From Clostridiales bacterium (lineage in GTDB: Bacteria; Bacillota; Clostridia; Saccharofermentanales; Saccharofermentanaceae): a DNA stretch of 64,000 bases. Positions 22,952-31,904 of this stretch are shown one piece after another. The stretch spans positions 1 to 64,000 of the forward strand of contig JAFWQC010000036.1 in NCBI GenBank assembly GCA_017509245.1, in the 5' to 3' direction. Below the pieces are notes generated by a model. It was not told the origin of the DNA. It saw only the letters and a list, made by a program, of their open reading frames with translations, and did no database searches. How positions within the stretch are numbered: position 1 is the first letter of the stretch; each line of letters opens with the position of its first letter. A program made the translations under genes and the position numbers.

Positions 22952-25414
22952 ATGAATATCGTATTGAAAAACTCACTTAAGAATATATTCGGAAAGCCGT
23001 TCCGCACGCTGCTCGTCGTGTTCGCGATCTTTATGTGCAGCCTTTGCGCGATGCTTTCCTTCGACCTGGGAGAAAGCATTTCCAGGATACTTACCGATTA
23101 TCTGGGAAGCGTTTCCAGAGCAGATATTTTTGTAACATCATCCGGCAGCGACATGTCAGAACTGCCCGGGAATTTCCCGGAAGCTGACTTCATGACGGCA
23201 ACCGGAGACGGCGAGACGCTTTACAACAAGATCGACGGCGAATATTGCTATGTGACAACAGAAAGCTACTCCATCTACGGCATCAATGTTGATGAGGCAG
23301 TTGACATGAAGTTCATGTCATTCATGGACATCAAGGATGACGAGATGTTTATCTCCAAAGATCTTTCGGAAAAATACGGATATAAGATCGGCGACAAAGT
23401 TACCGTTCACGACAGGGCAATGGATGAGATCGAGCTTACGATCGGCGGTATATTCCCTGACGACACAAAGAACCCTATCCTTAAGGGCAATACTGCACTT
23501 GTCAACATGAAGACAAGCGACAGGATCGCATGCGGAGTCAGGATCTCGAATATCCTCCTGGTCGACATCCTGGATGATACAAAGATCGAGGAAGCCAAGG
23601 ACCTTATTAAAGAAAAGTATCCCGATGCATCGATCACGGACCTTTTCTTAAGCGATGATGACATGGCTCTGGTTAATGAGCTCAAAGCAGTCTTCTACCT
23701 CATGTTCGTCATTACTTTCCTTCTCGTGGTCTTCGTTACGGCATCTATCTGCAACAGGATCGTAAGCGAGAGAATGTCCTTCATAGGTACGCTTAGAAGC
23801 CTCGGCATGAGCACTGCAAGAACAGGCCGTATACTTCTTCTCGAAAACGTTATCTACGCACTTTTGGGAAGCGTTCCGGCAACGGTTTTCTACGCTCTCG
23901 TAAGAAACCCGATAATGAACGTCATGTTCGTATTTGAAGACGGCAGCGGAAACAATGTTTTCGAGATCCCGTCATTATCATGGGCACTCTTTGCAGGCGT
24001 CATCATCGGTGCGGTCCTCATCGAATGTCTCATTCCCTTGAAGGCAATCCTCAAGGCGCTTAAGACATCGATCAGAGACATAATTTTCGATAACAGGGAC
24101 ACAGAATACAAATTCAGCAGATCGACATTCGTGTTCGGACTTGTATGCCTCGCACTCGCAATTGTGACATTCATCTTCAGACACAATATCTTTGCGGCAA
24201 TACTTTGCATGCTCTCGGCAGTAGGCGCACTTGCATTCCTTTTCCCGAGACTGTTAAAGCTCGTAACATCTGTTATTAAGAAGTTCTCTGATAAGCACGA
24301 CAAAGCCGCATGGTCACTTGCAGCAGTTGAGGCTGTCTCAAGAAAGAGCACGGTCGGAAGCGGCGTCCTCTGCGCAACGGCTTCGGCAATGTGCATCGTG
24401 GTCTATGTGATCGCAACTGCATTGGGAGGTTCGTTAAGCGATATCCCTTACGACTGTGATGTGATCGTATCATCGAGCAAAGAGATGAAGTACTACTCAT
24501 ATATCGATCATCTCGACGGAGTAACGGACGTTGAGCCCCTCTACTGCATTTTGCAGGAGACAAATATCAACGATGCAGAGAAATCAAGCTTCGGATATTT
24601 CTATGCGCTTCCTGATGAAGGTTTCAGGAATTACAAGGGATTTACGGAACTTCCCGAATCCATTGAGGAAGGCAATATCGTAGTTGACAGGAAGTTCGCA
24701 TCCAAGAGAGGAATTGCCGAGGGAGACACGATCAAGGTTGTTTTAAATCCTAACGGCGTATTTCCCATCGAAAAGGAGTATACGGTCCAGCAGATCATCG
24801 AAAACAATGCCTCCGACAGCGGCGCTGAGGGAGTCTTTATCAGAGAAGCCGAATTCAAGGCACTCTTCCGTGACTACCCGTCCCAGCTCCTGATCAAGTG
24901 TTCCGATCCTGATGCCGTTAAGCAGTCCATCGAGACATACGGCAAGGGCTCCTACACAAAGGTCCAGACCTACACCGAATATGTTAATGATCTGGAGTCG
25001 AACAACAAGAAGACCATGGCAGTCGTAACGGCGATAATCGTTATTGCACTCGGCATGACAGCCATCGGCATGATCTCCAATCTCCTGATCGGCTTTGAGG
25101 GAAGAAAGAAGGAGTGCGCGGTACTGCTCTCCACGGCGATGGGCAAAGCCAAGCTCTCAGGCATCCTCTTTAAGGAAGTCCTGATCACTTCCATCACCGC
25201 GTCAGCTTCAGGTACAGTCATCGGCTCACTGCTCACACTCGTGATCAAGGCAGCCCTTGATAATTCGGAAGTCCTCGTTGTGGATATTGCAGTAGATCCG
25301 GTAAAGAGCATCCTGTTCTTCGTACTGCTTGCCATTGTATTTACGGTAACTGTCCTCTTCCCGATGAGGAACCTCAGAAAGATGAAGATCTCTGAACAGA
25401 TCAAATACGAATAA
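22952..25414 (+). CDS. FtsX-family ABC transporter permease
   Basis: 820 residues. One N-terminal helix, a periplasmic-type domain (about 45-235), three helices, a long middle section with two further helices, a second extracellular domain and three C-terminal helices: the ten-helix-like layout of large MacB/FtsX permeases. The conserved region RMSFIGTLRSLGMSTARTGR and its repeat GRKKECAVLLSTAMGKAKL precede helices. It lies between the M13 peptidase and the ATPase in one operon. Such permeases usually move or sense peptides or lipids mechanically. Confidence 0.9.
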   Translation: MNIVLKNSLKNIFGKPFRTLLVVFAIFMCSLCAMLSFDLGESISRILTDYLGSVSRADIFVTSSGSDMSELPGNFPEADFMTATGDGETLYNKIDGEYCYVTTESYSIYGINVDEAVDMKFMSFMDIKDDEMFISKDLSEKYGYKIGDKVTVHDRAMDEIELTIGGIFPDDTKNPILKGNTALVNMKTSDRIACGVRISNILLVDILDDTKIEEAKDLIKEKYPDASITDLFLSDDDMALVNELKAVFYLMFVITFLLVVFVTASICNRIVSERMSFIGTLRSLGMSTARTGRILLLENVIYALLGSVPATVFYALVRNPIMNVMFVFEDGSGNNVFEIPSLSWALFAGVIIGAVLIECLIPLKAILKALKTSIRDIIFDNRDTEYKFSRSTFVFGLVCLALAIVTFIFRHNIFAAILCMLSAVGALAFLFPRLLKLVTSVIKKFSDKHDKAAWSLAAVEAVSRKSTVGSGVLCATASAMCIVVYVIATALGGSLSDIPYDCDVIVSSSKEMKYYSYIDHLDGVTDVEPLYCILQETNINDAEKSSFGYFYALPDEGFRNYKGFTELPESIEEGNIVVDRKFASKRGIAEGDTIKVVLNPNGVFPIEKEYTVQQIIENNASDSGAEGVFIREAEFKALFRDYPSQLLIKCSDPDAVKQSIETYGKGSYTKVQTYTEYVNDLESNNKKTMAVVTAIIVIALGMTAIGMISNLLIGFEGRKKECAVLLSTAMGKAKLSGILFKEVLITSITASASGTVIGSLLTLVIKAALDNSEVLVVDIAVDPVKSILFFVLLAIVFTVTVLFPMRNLRKMKISEQIKYE

Positions 25415-25435
25415 ACCCTATTGGAGGATTTAAAA

Positions 25436-26110
25436 ATGAATACGATTATCGAAGTAAATAATGTAAACAAGACATTTGGTAAGAACGAAAGCTTAAACCA
25501 GGTATTAAACGGTGCATGCATGAGCGTAGAGCAGGGTGAATTCGTATCCCTCATGGGCGCATCCGGCTCAGGCAAATCCACACTCCTTTACCTGATCGGC
25601 GGCCTCGACAGAAACTTCCGGGGCAACATCTCAGTCTGCGGCCAGGACATCGGCTCACTGAAGGACAAAAAGCTTTCCGACTTAAGACTCAAGAACATGG
25701 GCTTTGTCTTCCAGTTCTACAACCTCGTAATGAACCTCAACGTTCAGGACAACATCCTTCTTCCTCAGACGATCAACGGCAAGAAGAGATCCGAGCTTAA
25801 GCCGCTGCTTGACGAGATCTTAGAGATCACCGGTCTTACCGAAAAGCGAAAAGCAATGCCTTCGACTTTGTCAGGCGGCCAGCAGCAGCGCGTCGCCATC
25901 GCAAGAGCAGTCCTCGGCAACCCCTCTATCATCCTCGCCGACGAACCCACGGGCAACCTCGACGCCGCTTCGACCAAAGAGATCATGGAGCTCTTCAGAA
26001 AGCTCAACCGGGAAAAAGGTCTCACGATCCTTCAGGTCACGCACTCCGAGCAGTGCGCCGCCTACGGCACCCGCACGATCAGACTTGAAGACGGCAAGAC
26101 GATAGGATAA
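25436..26110 (+). CDS. ABC transporter ATP-binding protein (MacB/LolD type)
   Basis: 224 residues. Walker A GASGSGKST, Q loop FQFYNLV, signature LSGGQQQRVAIARA, Walker B IILADEPTGNLD and switch VTHSEQCA. The class pairs with FtsX permeases. GGAGG precedes the start by 8 bases. It closes the operon, and the terminator at 26256-26290 follows. Confidence 0.94.
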   Translation: MNTIIEVNNVNKTFGKNESLNQVLNGACMSVEQGEFVSLMGASGSGKSTLLYLIGGLDRNFRGNISVCGQDIGSLKDKKLSDLRLKNMGFVFQFYNLVMNLNVQDNILLPQTINGKKRSELKPLLDEILEITGLTEKRKAMPSTLSGGQQQRVAIARAVLGNPSIILADEPTGNLDAASTKEIMELFRKLNREKGLTILQVTHSEQCAAYGTRTIRLEDGKTIG

Positions 26111-26255
26111 AGGTTTGCAGGAAGGCGCCGCCTGGCCGGCAATTCGCCCGGTTATTCCGGACGCCCATGCCATGCCGGCGCCAACGGGCTTGCAGGTGCT
26201 GATTGCCTGCAGCCCAACAAAATTAGCCCCACCTCTTTACCCCTAAGATAGAAGC

Positions 26256-26290
26256 AAAAAGCAGTCCTCCCTTTGGTTGGGCTGCTTTTT
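26256..26290 (+). terminator. Rho-independent terminator of the peptidase/ABC operon
   Basis: AAAAAGCAG (26256-26264) pairs with CTGCTTTTT (26282-26290), which also forms the T-run; the loop contains a short CCC/GGG pairing. Being symmetric it could work on both strands. Confidence 0.75.
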
Positions 26291-26323
26291 GTGATTGGTG
26301 CTGTGATGCTCCGGATGACGTGA

Positions 26324-26375
26324 TCCAACTCTGTGTCCAACATTTTGGGGCAAAAAACTTGGACATTTGAAACTT
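26324..26375 (-). repeat. Inverted, eroded copy of the TCCAAC four-armed element
   Basis: TCCAAC at 26324 and 26336 (12 bp apart) and CTTGGA at 26358 (22 bp on) reproduce the spacing of the elements at 52081-52197 read on the opposite strand. The intervening text also matches (TCTGTGTCCAACATTTTGGG against TCTGCGTCCAACATTTTCGG). The fourth arm is lost. The rest of 26111-26444 contains only the terminator and the start region of the next gene. Confidence 0.7.
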
Positions 26376-26444
26376 CTTGCTTACCGCCGCAATTTTCGCG
26401 AAGAACCGATATAATCAGGGGAGAAGCGGAGACGGAGGTTACGA

Positions 26445-28190
26445 GTGGACATAATTCGCGAGATAATCGAGATGCTGAGGCTGGTGGACCGGCCGACGGC
26501 GTACCTGATGGTGTTTACGCCGGCGTGGCTTGCCGTGCTTGTTGTGCTCGCGATCGCTTTCCGCAAGAAACCGAAGAAGGTTTTCAAGGTTCTGGCGTTT
26601 ATTCCGCTTGCGCATTTCGTGGTCTTTTACCTTTTGAACTACACCAAGGGCGTGCCGGTCTTGGGTATTGCGAGATACGGGCCGCATCTGGTTGCTGCAC
26701 TCATTTATCTGTTGGCGTGCCTGATCGTGGCGCGCGGGAAGCATAAGATCATTCCGCTCATAGTTAGCGGGATCCTGGCAGTCGCGGTCTCGGGGTGGAC
26801 CGTGTTTTATGTGCTTGCGTTCGGCTCGGCATATCATTTCGGGAACTTCAGCCATCAGCGGTATGAGAAGTCGATGGCTTCGCTTATCGACGAGCTTGAG
26901 GAGAATTACATCCTGAAGGAATACAAGGGTGTTGATTTCGATGAGCTCCGGCAGAAATACATTCCGCTTGCTGCTGAGGCGGGGAAGAATAAGGACGAGG
27001 CGGCGTTTGCTGAGGCTGTCGCGAATCTTTGCTATGAGTTCCATGACGGACACCTCGCGATCCGCATTACTGACGATGATCTGGCTTGCGTGGTGCGCGA
27101 AAATATGGCGGGCAATGACTACGGATTTTCGATGATAAGGACTGATGACGGGCGCGTGACTGCGATCCTGACTGATGAGGATTCTGATGCTTACAGGCAG
27201 GGGATCCGCGACGGCGTTGAGATCATAAGCTGGGACGGCGTGCCGGTCGGCGAGGCCATATCGGAGGTGCGCTGCGTGTCCCCGAATATCAGCATTCTGG
27301 CGTATCCGATAGCTGAGAATGAAGAGGTCTTCAAGCCGATGTTCCTTGCGGGAATGGGCGGCGAGAGCGTAAGTGTCGGATTTGTTGGCGTTGACGGGCT
27401 CGAAAAAGAGGTCCGAATCACAGGTTCCGGCAGTTATTTCGACCGCCTTTATGCCGCGACTTCGGCCCTCACACACAAGTGGTGCGACGAGTTTGCCTAC
27501 ACCGAGATGCTGGATGAGCATTGCGGTTATATCTGCATCCCGAGGGAAAGCTATGATGACAAGAAGGATATCGAGGCGGCTTTAAATGATGATTATCCGG
27601 AAGTAAGGGAGCTTGTGATCTCAAGGATCGATGACCTGAAAGCTCAGGGGATGGACCGCCTGATAATTGACCTCAGGGACAATGACGGCGGGCTTGATGT
27701 TGTTTATGAAGAGATCGTTGCCCTGTTTGCAACAGAGGATTTCGTCTGTTTCGGCGGCTTCAGGGAAGGCGATTCAATTGTGACCAGCGATAAATGGGCG
27801 TGGACAGTCCGGGCTGACGGCAGATATTCGGACATCCCGGTGGTCGTGCTCGTTAATGCCGGATGTGCAAGCAGCGGCGACCTTTTGGCGTACCGCCTCT
27901 CGCTTTGTAACAATGTTACATTGATGGGAATCACCACTACGTGGGGTTCAGCGCAGGCATTAGGCGGCGAGATCCTGATGAGCGGCGGCAACATCGGTGT
28001 CCGTTACCCGATAATCGCAACTCTGGACGAGAATGAAGAGGTGCTTCTCGACGCAGGACCGGACCGCAAGAGTTCTGTTGAGCTCGATGTTAAGATCCCG
28101 CTTGACGACAAGGCGGTTCATATCATCTACGATCTTGGCGCCGACTACGAGCTCATGTACGCAAGGCACTATCTGAACGGCGAAATATAA
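26445..28190 (+). CDS. Membrane protein with S41 (tail-specific) peptidase domain
   Basis: 581 residues. Residues 1-130 hold four membrane helices. The rest is an extracellular S41 protease: a cap region (VDFDELRQKY..), a short PDZ-like section (YRQGIRDGVEIISWDGVPVG) and the core with RLIIDLRDNDGG and the catalytic Ser in AGCASSGDLLAYR near residue 476. S41 enzymes degrade exported proteins or cut regulators at the membrane. It starts at GTG with GGAGG 6 bases upstream and is probably monocistronic. Confidence 0.9.
   Translation: MDIIREIIEMLRLVDRPTAYLMVFTPAWLAVLVVLAIAFRKKPKKVFKVLAFIPLAHFVVFYLLNYTKGVPVLGIARYGPHLVAALIYLLACLIVARGKHKIIPLIVSGILAVAVSGWTVFYVLAFGSAYHFGNFSHQRYEKSMASLIDELEENYILKEYKGVDFDELRQKYIPLAAEAGKNKDEAAFAEAVANLCYEFHDGHLAIRITDDDLACVVRENMAGNDYGFSMIRTDDGRVTAILTDEDSDAYRQGIRDGVEIISWDGVPVGEAISEVRCVSPNISILAYPIAENEEVFKPMFLAGMGGESVSVGFVGVDGLEKEVRITGSGSYFDRLYAATSALTHKWCDEFAYTEMLDEHCGYICIPRESYDDKKDIEAALNDDYPEVRELVISRIDDLKAQGMDRLIIDLRDNDGGLDVVYEEIVALFATEDFVCFGGFREGDSIVTSDKWAWTVRADGRYSDIPVVVLVNAGCASSGDLLAYRLSLCNNVTLMGITTTWGSAQALGGEILMSGGNIGVRYPIIATLDENEEVLLDAGPDRKSSVELDVKIPLDDKAVHIIYDLGADYELMYARHYLNGEI
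27906..27920. promoter_or_regulatory. 15-bp palindrome TGTAACAATGTTACA inside a gene
   Basis: Same palindrome as at 1592 and 47398 but with A at the centre, here within the S41 coding region. It may be a chance of codon choice or an operator in a coding region. Confidence 0.3.
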
Positions 28191-28196
28191 TATTGG

Positions 28197-28291
28197 GGCT
28201 TCGCGTGACTCTGAACGGCGAAGCCTGACACGCCGGAAGTCCGCGCAGCACCCGGATCGGTGACGCACGGGCCGGTTATGAATACGCGGAC
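28197..28291 (+). other. Two strong hairpins in a 318-bp gap
   Basis: GGCTTCGC (28197-28204) pairs with GCGAAGCC (28218-28225), and GTCCGCG (28239-28245) pairs with CGCGGAC (28285-28291), the latter enclosing a CCCG/CGGG pair. Neither has a T-run. They may mark the 3' end of the S41 transcript. TATAAT at 28370-28375 may be the -10 of the next gene. No gene is seen in 28191-28508. Confidence 0.5.
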
Positions 28292-28508
28292 CCAATAAAA
28301 CTTTCATCAAAAAAACATCAGCTTCTGGGTAATTTATGGGTATTCGCCCTATTACTTTTTTTGCGGTGCTATAATGAGCCGATTTTAATGAGAGACTATG
28401 CAGTTTTGAAATGGCAAAGACCAACGGGAGACTGTTGTTTTGAATCAGCAATGGAAGACTGCGCAGTCAATGAGTGGAAAAATAAACTGAACCTGTAGGG
28501 ATTTTGAA

Positions 28509-29597
28509 ATGTTAAAGAGAAAATTGATTTGTACGGTCCTTGTTTTCGCGCTCGTGGTACCTTCGATGGCATCAGGGTGCAACAAGGTTGTCAAAGAAGA
28601 TGAGCCCGGCGTTGCCTCAAGTGCGGTGACGGAAATGACCGAAGCAAAGGAAACTCTTGAGACCATAGGCATCACGGAGCCGTCGGCAGAAGAGGCGGAC
28701 GCGGAGCCGTTTGTTTTCGAGCCGCACGTAAAATGCGAATTGCTGTCGGAGATCGTGACGGATGAGATGTGGGATTCGTTCTACAACATGGTCGACGCAA
28801 TTAGAGCGGGCGAGGACACTTTCGAGTGCGCGGATGAGAAAGCTTACGAATGGTGCACGCACGAGTGCACGCTCGGATCCTTCCTGCCTGCTGCATGCAC
28901 GCACGTTGTCGGTGACGGGTATGAGTACGGCAAAGCCAAGCTCGAGTACAAGATGGATAAAGACGAGTTCCTTGAAAGGGAACAGAAATTTGAAGAAGAG
29001 ATAGTTCGTATGCTCAATGAGGCGACGAGATCTGATTACTCGGACTTCGAAAAGCTCATTACGATCTATGATTATGTTTGCAAAAACTTCCAGTATGATT
29101 TCACGAACATCGACGGCGAAGATGCTGACGGATTCGGCACTTACGCGTGCTTAATGACTAAGGAAGGAATCTGCTGCGAGATAGCCGGAGCGATGACATA
29201 CCTGCTCCTTCAGACGGGTGTGCAGGCGATGGATTTCGGAGGTCAGGGCAGCTCAGGGTTCCATTCATGGAATTATGTACTGATCGGCGGCCGGGGCTAT
29301 CACGTTGACGCAACCTGGGCACTTCACGGAGAGTCACCTGACACGGAGCTCAGCCTCCAGTATTTCATGATGACCGAAAGAGAGCGCGCCGACGGACATT
29401 TCGAGGATTTTCTCCAGGCGGATCTCATCTGGTTCTGGAAGACCGATTACGATCTTGCAAGGTTCTCGGCAACTGATCCCACCTTCAGGCAGTTCCACAA
29501 CTGGGCAAGTTACGAAGGCATCGATACTGCGGGAAATGTTGTTTTTTATGCCGATAATTCAGGGGAGCACTGCGAGCTTAGTTACGGTGACATGTGA
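28509..29597 (+). CDS. Transglutaminase-like lipoprotein 1
   Basis: 362 residues. The signal peptide ends at a Cys (SMASGC, about 24) although the lipobox is atypical. After an acidic, low-complexity linker comes a transglutaminase-like papain fold: Cys in KEGICCEIAGAMTYLL (about 222), His in GFHSWNYV (about 252) and Asp in YHVDATWALHG (about 267). These domains act as proteases, amidases or cross-linkers on the cell surface. It is followed by a 364-residue paralogue after 30 bp. Confidence 0.88.
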   Translation: MLKRKLICTVLVFALVVPSMASGCNKVVKEDEPGVASSAVTEMTEAKETLETIGITEPSAEEADAEPFVFEPHVKCELLSEIVTDEMWDSFYNMVDAIRAGEDTFECADEKAYEWCTHECTLGSFLPAACTHVVGDGYEYGKAKLEYKMDKDEFLEREQKFEEEIVRMLNEATRSDYSDFEKLITIYDYVCKNFQYDFTNIDGEDADGFGTYACLMTKEGICCEIAGAMTYLLLQTGVQAMDFGGQGSSGFHSWNYVLIGGRGYHVDATWALHGESPDTELSLQYFMMTERERADGHFEDFLQADLIWFWKTDYDLARFSATDPTFRQFHNWASYEGIDTAGNVVFYADNSGEHCELSYGDM

Positions 29598-29627
29598 CCA
29601 AATCGGGCAGTAAAGGCAGGAACATTT

Positions 29628-30722
29628 ATGAAAAGCGTTAAAATATTGATCATTATTCTTGCGGCGGCATTTATGGTGTCGGGCTGCTCTCAGATAAATA
29701 AACCGGACGCTGACGCGCCGTCGGACACCGGTACGGAAACGTCTGCATCCGGGAGCTTCTCGGAGATTACGATAGAGGATCTTAATTCGCCGAAGGAGGA
29801 GTCCGGGAAAGCCACGATTGTTCCGGCCGCTTCGGAGAAATTTGTTTTCGAACCACACATACATACGGATCTGCTGTCGCAGTACGTCACCGAAGACATG
29901 TGGGATTCGCTGCACAACATGGTCGATGCGATCCGCGCGGGTGAAGACACGTTCGAATGCTCAAGCGAGAAGGCTTATACGTGGTGCACTTACGAGGTAA
30001 CGGTAGGCATGGCTTATCCGCCCGCATGCACGCTCGTCGAAGGCGACGGCTATGCCGGCAATGTTGCCAAGCTGAAGTACAACATGGACAAGGACAGCTT
30101 CCGCGAACGATGCGCCGCGTTCGAAAATGCGATCGAGACCATTCTGAACGAGGCCACGAGCGTGTATCATTCGGATTTTGAGAAGCTCACGGAACTTTAT
30201 GTCTACATGTGCAAATACTGGGTCTACGATAACGACGAGACCGCCGAACATACCTGTGACAACTTCGGCTGCTACGCATGCCTCATGAACAGAGACGGCA
30301 TCTGCAGCGAGGTCGCGTACGCATTAACATATCTGCTCCTTCAGGCCGGCGTCGAGGCCACACCTTACGGCGCTTCCTGCAATCACGACTGGGTCTACGT
30401 CGTCATCGGCGGCAACGGCTATCACGTCGATCCCACCTGGTCGCTTCACGGTGAGATGCCCGATGGCATGCTCCTTCTCGAAAATTTCATGATGACGGAA
30501 GAGGACCGTATCAATGACGGCTTCGACCCCGCCACCTTCCAGGTCGATTTTCTTTGGGGCTGGAAGTCTGATTACGACCTCTCGGCATTCTCCGCGACTG
30601 ATGAGACGTTCGCGCCCATCCGCTACGGCATGACCTACAAGGGCATCGATACCGAGAGAAACGTGCTGATCTATGAGACCTACCGCTGGGAGATCAAGGA
30701 ACTGAGTTACGGGGACATGTAA
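29628..30722 (+). CDS. Transglutaminase-like lipoprotein 2
   Basis: 364 residues, a tandem paralogue of the preceding gene. Lipobox VSGC (Cys at 23), linker, then the same triad: RDGICSEVAYALTYLL, NHDWVYV and YHVDPTWSLHG. The two share long blocks (FVFEPH, MWDS, NMVDAIRAGEDTFEC, ELSYGDM at the end). The presence of the full triad in both suggests that both are active, with divergent linkers and substrates. Confidence 0.88.
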   Translation: MKSVKILIIILAAAFMVSGCSQINKPDADAPSDTGTETSASGSFSEITIEDLNSPKEESGKATIVPAASEKFVFEPHIHTDLLSQYVTEDMWDSLHNMVDAIRAGEDTFECSSEKAYTWCTYEVTVGMAYPPACTLVEGDGYAGNVAKLKYNMDKDSFRERCAAFENAIETILNEATSVYHSDFEKLTELYVYMCKYWVYDNDETAEHTCDNFGCYACLMNRDGICSEVAYALTYLLLQAGVEATPYGASCNHDWVYVVIGGNGYHVDPTWSLHGEMPDGMLLLENFMMTEEDRINDGFDPATFQVDFLWGWKSDYDLSAFSATDETFAPIRYGMTYKGIDTERNVLIYETYRWEIKELSYGDM

Positions 30723-30939
30723 GGCTGTTTGCGTGGATATTGAGTGTCCGCGCTGCCCTTAAGCAGCAAAGTTCCGCGCCCGGAAAGTTGACGGCTGCAT
30801 CGCCTCTTCATAGTCTCCTCACCCCTGCGCACATCTTCGACAAACCACCCCTCTTGTGATAAAATTTCTTTAAGATTTCCTGTGCCCCGGACGAAGGCTC
30901 AGGAGGGATCATCTGATGAGATCAAAGGGGGAGAATCCT

Positions 30940-31449
30940 ATGAAGAAAGTGGTCGCTTTGGCAGTTTTGTGCGCAATGTCAGTCTCATTATTCGGGTGCG
31001 CAAGTAAGGATGCCGGCAGCGGAAAGTCCGGCGGAGATGATGATAAGCCGAAGGCAACTGCGGCTGCTCAGGATGATAAGGATAATTCCAAGGATTCAGC
31101 CGTCGGTTTCTCTGCAAAGGGCGAGTATATCGTATTTAACGTAGACGCAAGTTTTGACCTTAAGGAAGATGCGTGGCTCGGTTTCTGCCCCGGAACAAAC
31201 GGATATAAAGACGAGGTGGACGCTGACGATTATGATGTCGCTTACGCATATTATAATGCAGATAAATCAACTTCCTCCAAGTATGTTTTCGAGTTCGAGG
31301 TAAATTATGTAGGCGGCCTGGAGGACGGTGATTACACGGTCGTTCTGTGCGACTCTGACTCAGAGGGCAAGGTCATTCTTTATTTCCCTGCGGTCAAGAA
31401 CGGAAATGACGTAAAGTGTGATTTCGATAAGATCACCATTAATAAGTAA
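30940..31449 (+). CDS. Lipoprotein with beta-rich domain, unknown function
   Basis: 169 residues. Lipobox LFGC (Cys at 20), then a charged low-complexity linker rich in Lys and Asp, then a 100-residue domain (GEYIVFNVDASFDLKEDAWL, then FEFEVNYVGGLEDGDYTVVL) that alternates strands and may be an immunoglobulin-like fold. Not recognised. AGGGGGAG upstream fixes the start. It may be co-transcribed with the two genes that follow. Confidence 0.82.
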   Translation: MKKVVALAVLCAMSVSLFGCASKDAGSGKSGGDDDKPKATAAAQDDKDNSKDSAVGFSAKGEYIVFNVDASFDLKEDAWLGFCPGTNGYKDEVDADDYDVAYAYYNADKSTSSKYVFEFEVNYVGGLEDGDYTVVLCDSDSEGKVILYFPAVKNGNDVKCDFDKITINK

Positions 31450-31458
31450 GATCCTGAT

Positions 31459-31902
31459 ATGAATATTCAATATGCTGAATTTAACGACCTTCAGGAGATC
31501 CTGGAGCTGCAGTATCTTGCATATCAGAGCGAGGCGCAACTATTCAGAAACAAGGACATACCGCCTTTGAAGGAAACACTCGATGAGCTTATTCAGGAGT
31601 TCGACAACGGCGTCATTCTTAAGATGACCGAAGACGGAAGGATCATAGGTTCCGTGCGCGCATATGAACTGCAGGGAACGGTCTATATCGGTAAGCTCAT
31701 GGTGCATCCCGATTACAGGTGCAGGGGTTATGGGAGCATGCTGCTAAAGGCTGTCGAGAAGAGTTTTCCGGGCATGCGCTATGAGCTCTTTACGAGCACG
31801 AGAAGTGAGGATAACATAAGACTTTACGAGAAATTCGGATATAAGATCTTCAAGCGCAGGAAGATCGATGACGAACTCGAATTTGTATATTTGGAGAAAT
31901 GA
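31459..31902 (+). CDS. GNAT family N-acetyltransferase
   Basis: 147 residues. The acetyl-CoA binding motif A is IGKLMVHPDYRCRGYGSMLL (about 73-92), followed by motif B TSTRSEDNIRLYEKFGYKIF. The substrate is not evident. It sits 9 bp behind the lipoprotein and overlaps the next gene's region by a few bases. Confidence 0.9.
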   Translation: MNIQYAEFNDLQEILELQYLAYQSEAQLFRNKDIPPLKETLDELIQEFDNGVILKMTEDGRIIGSVRAYELQGTVYIGKLMVHPDYRCRGYGSMLLKAVEKSFPGMRYELFTSTRSEDNIRLYEKFGYKIFKRRKIDDELEFVYLEK

Positions 31903-31904
31903 TA

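Noticed and set aside
26439..27521. Minus-strand 360-codon frame opposite the S41 gene
   Set aside because: No start signal and no family features; the plus-strand gene has clear catalytic motifs.
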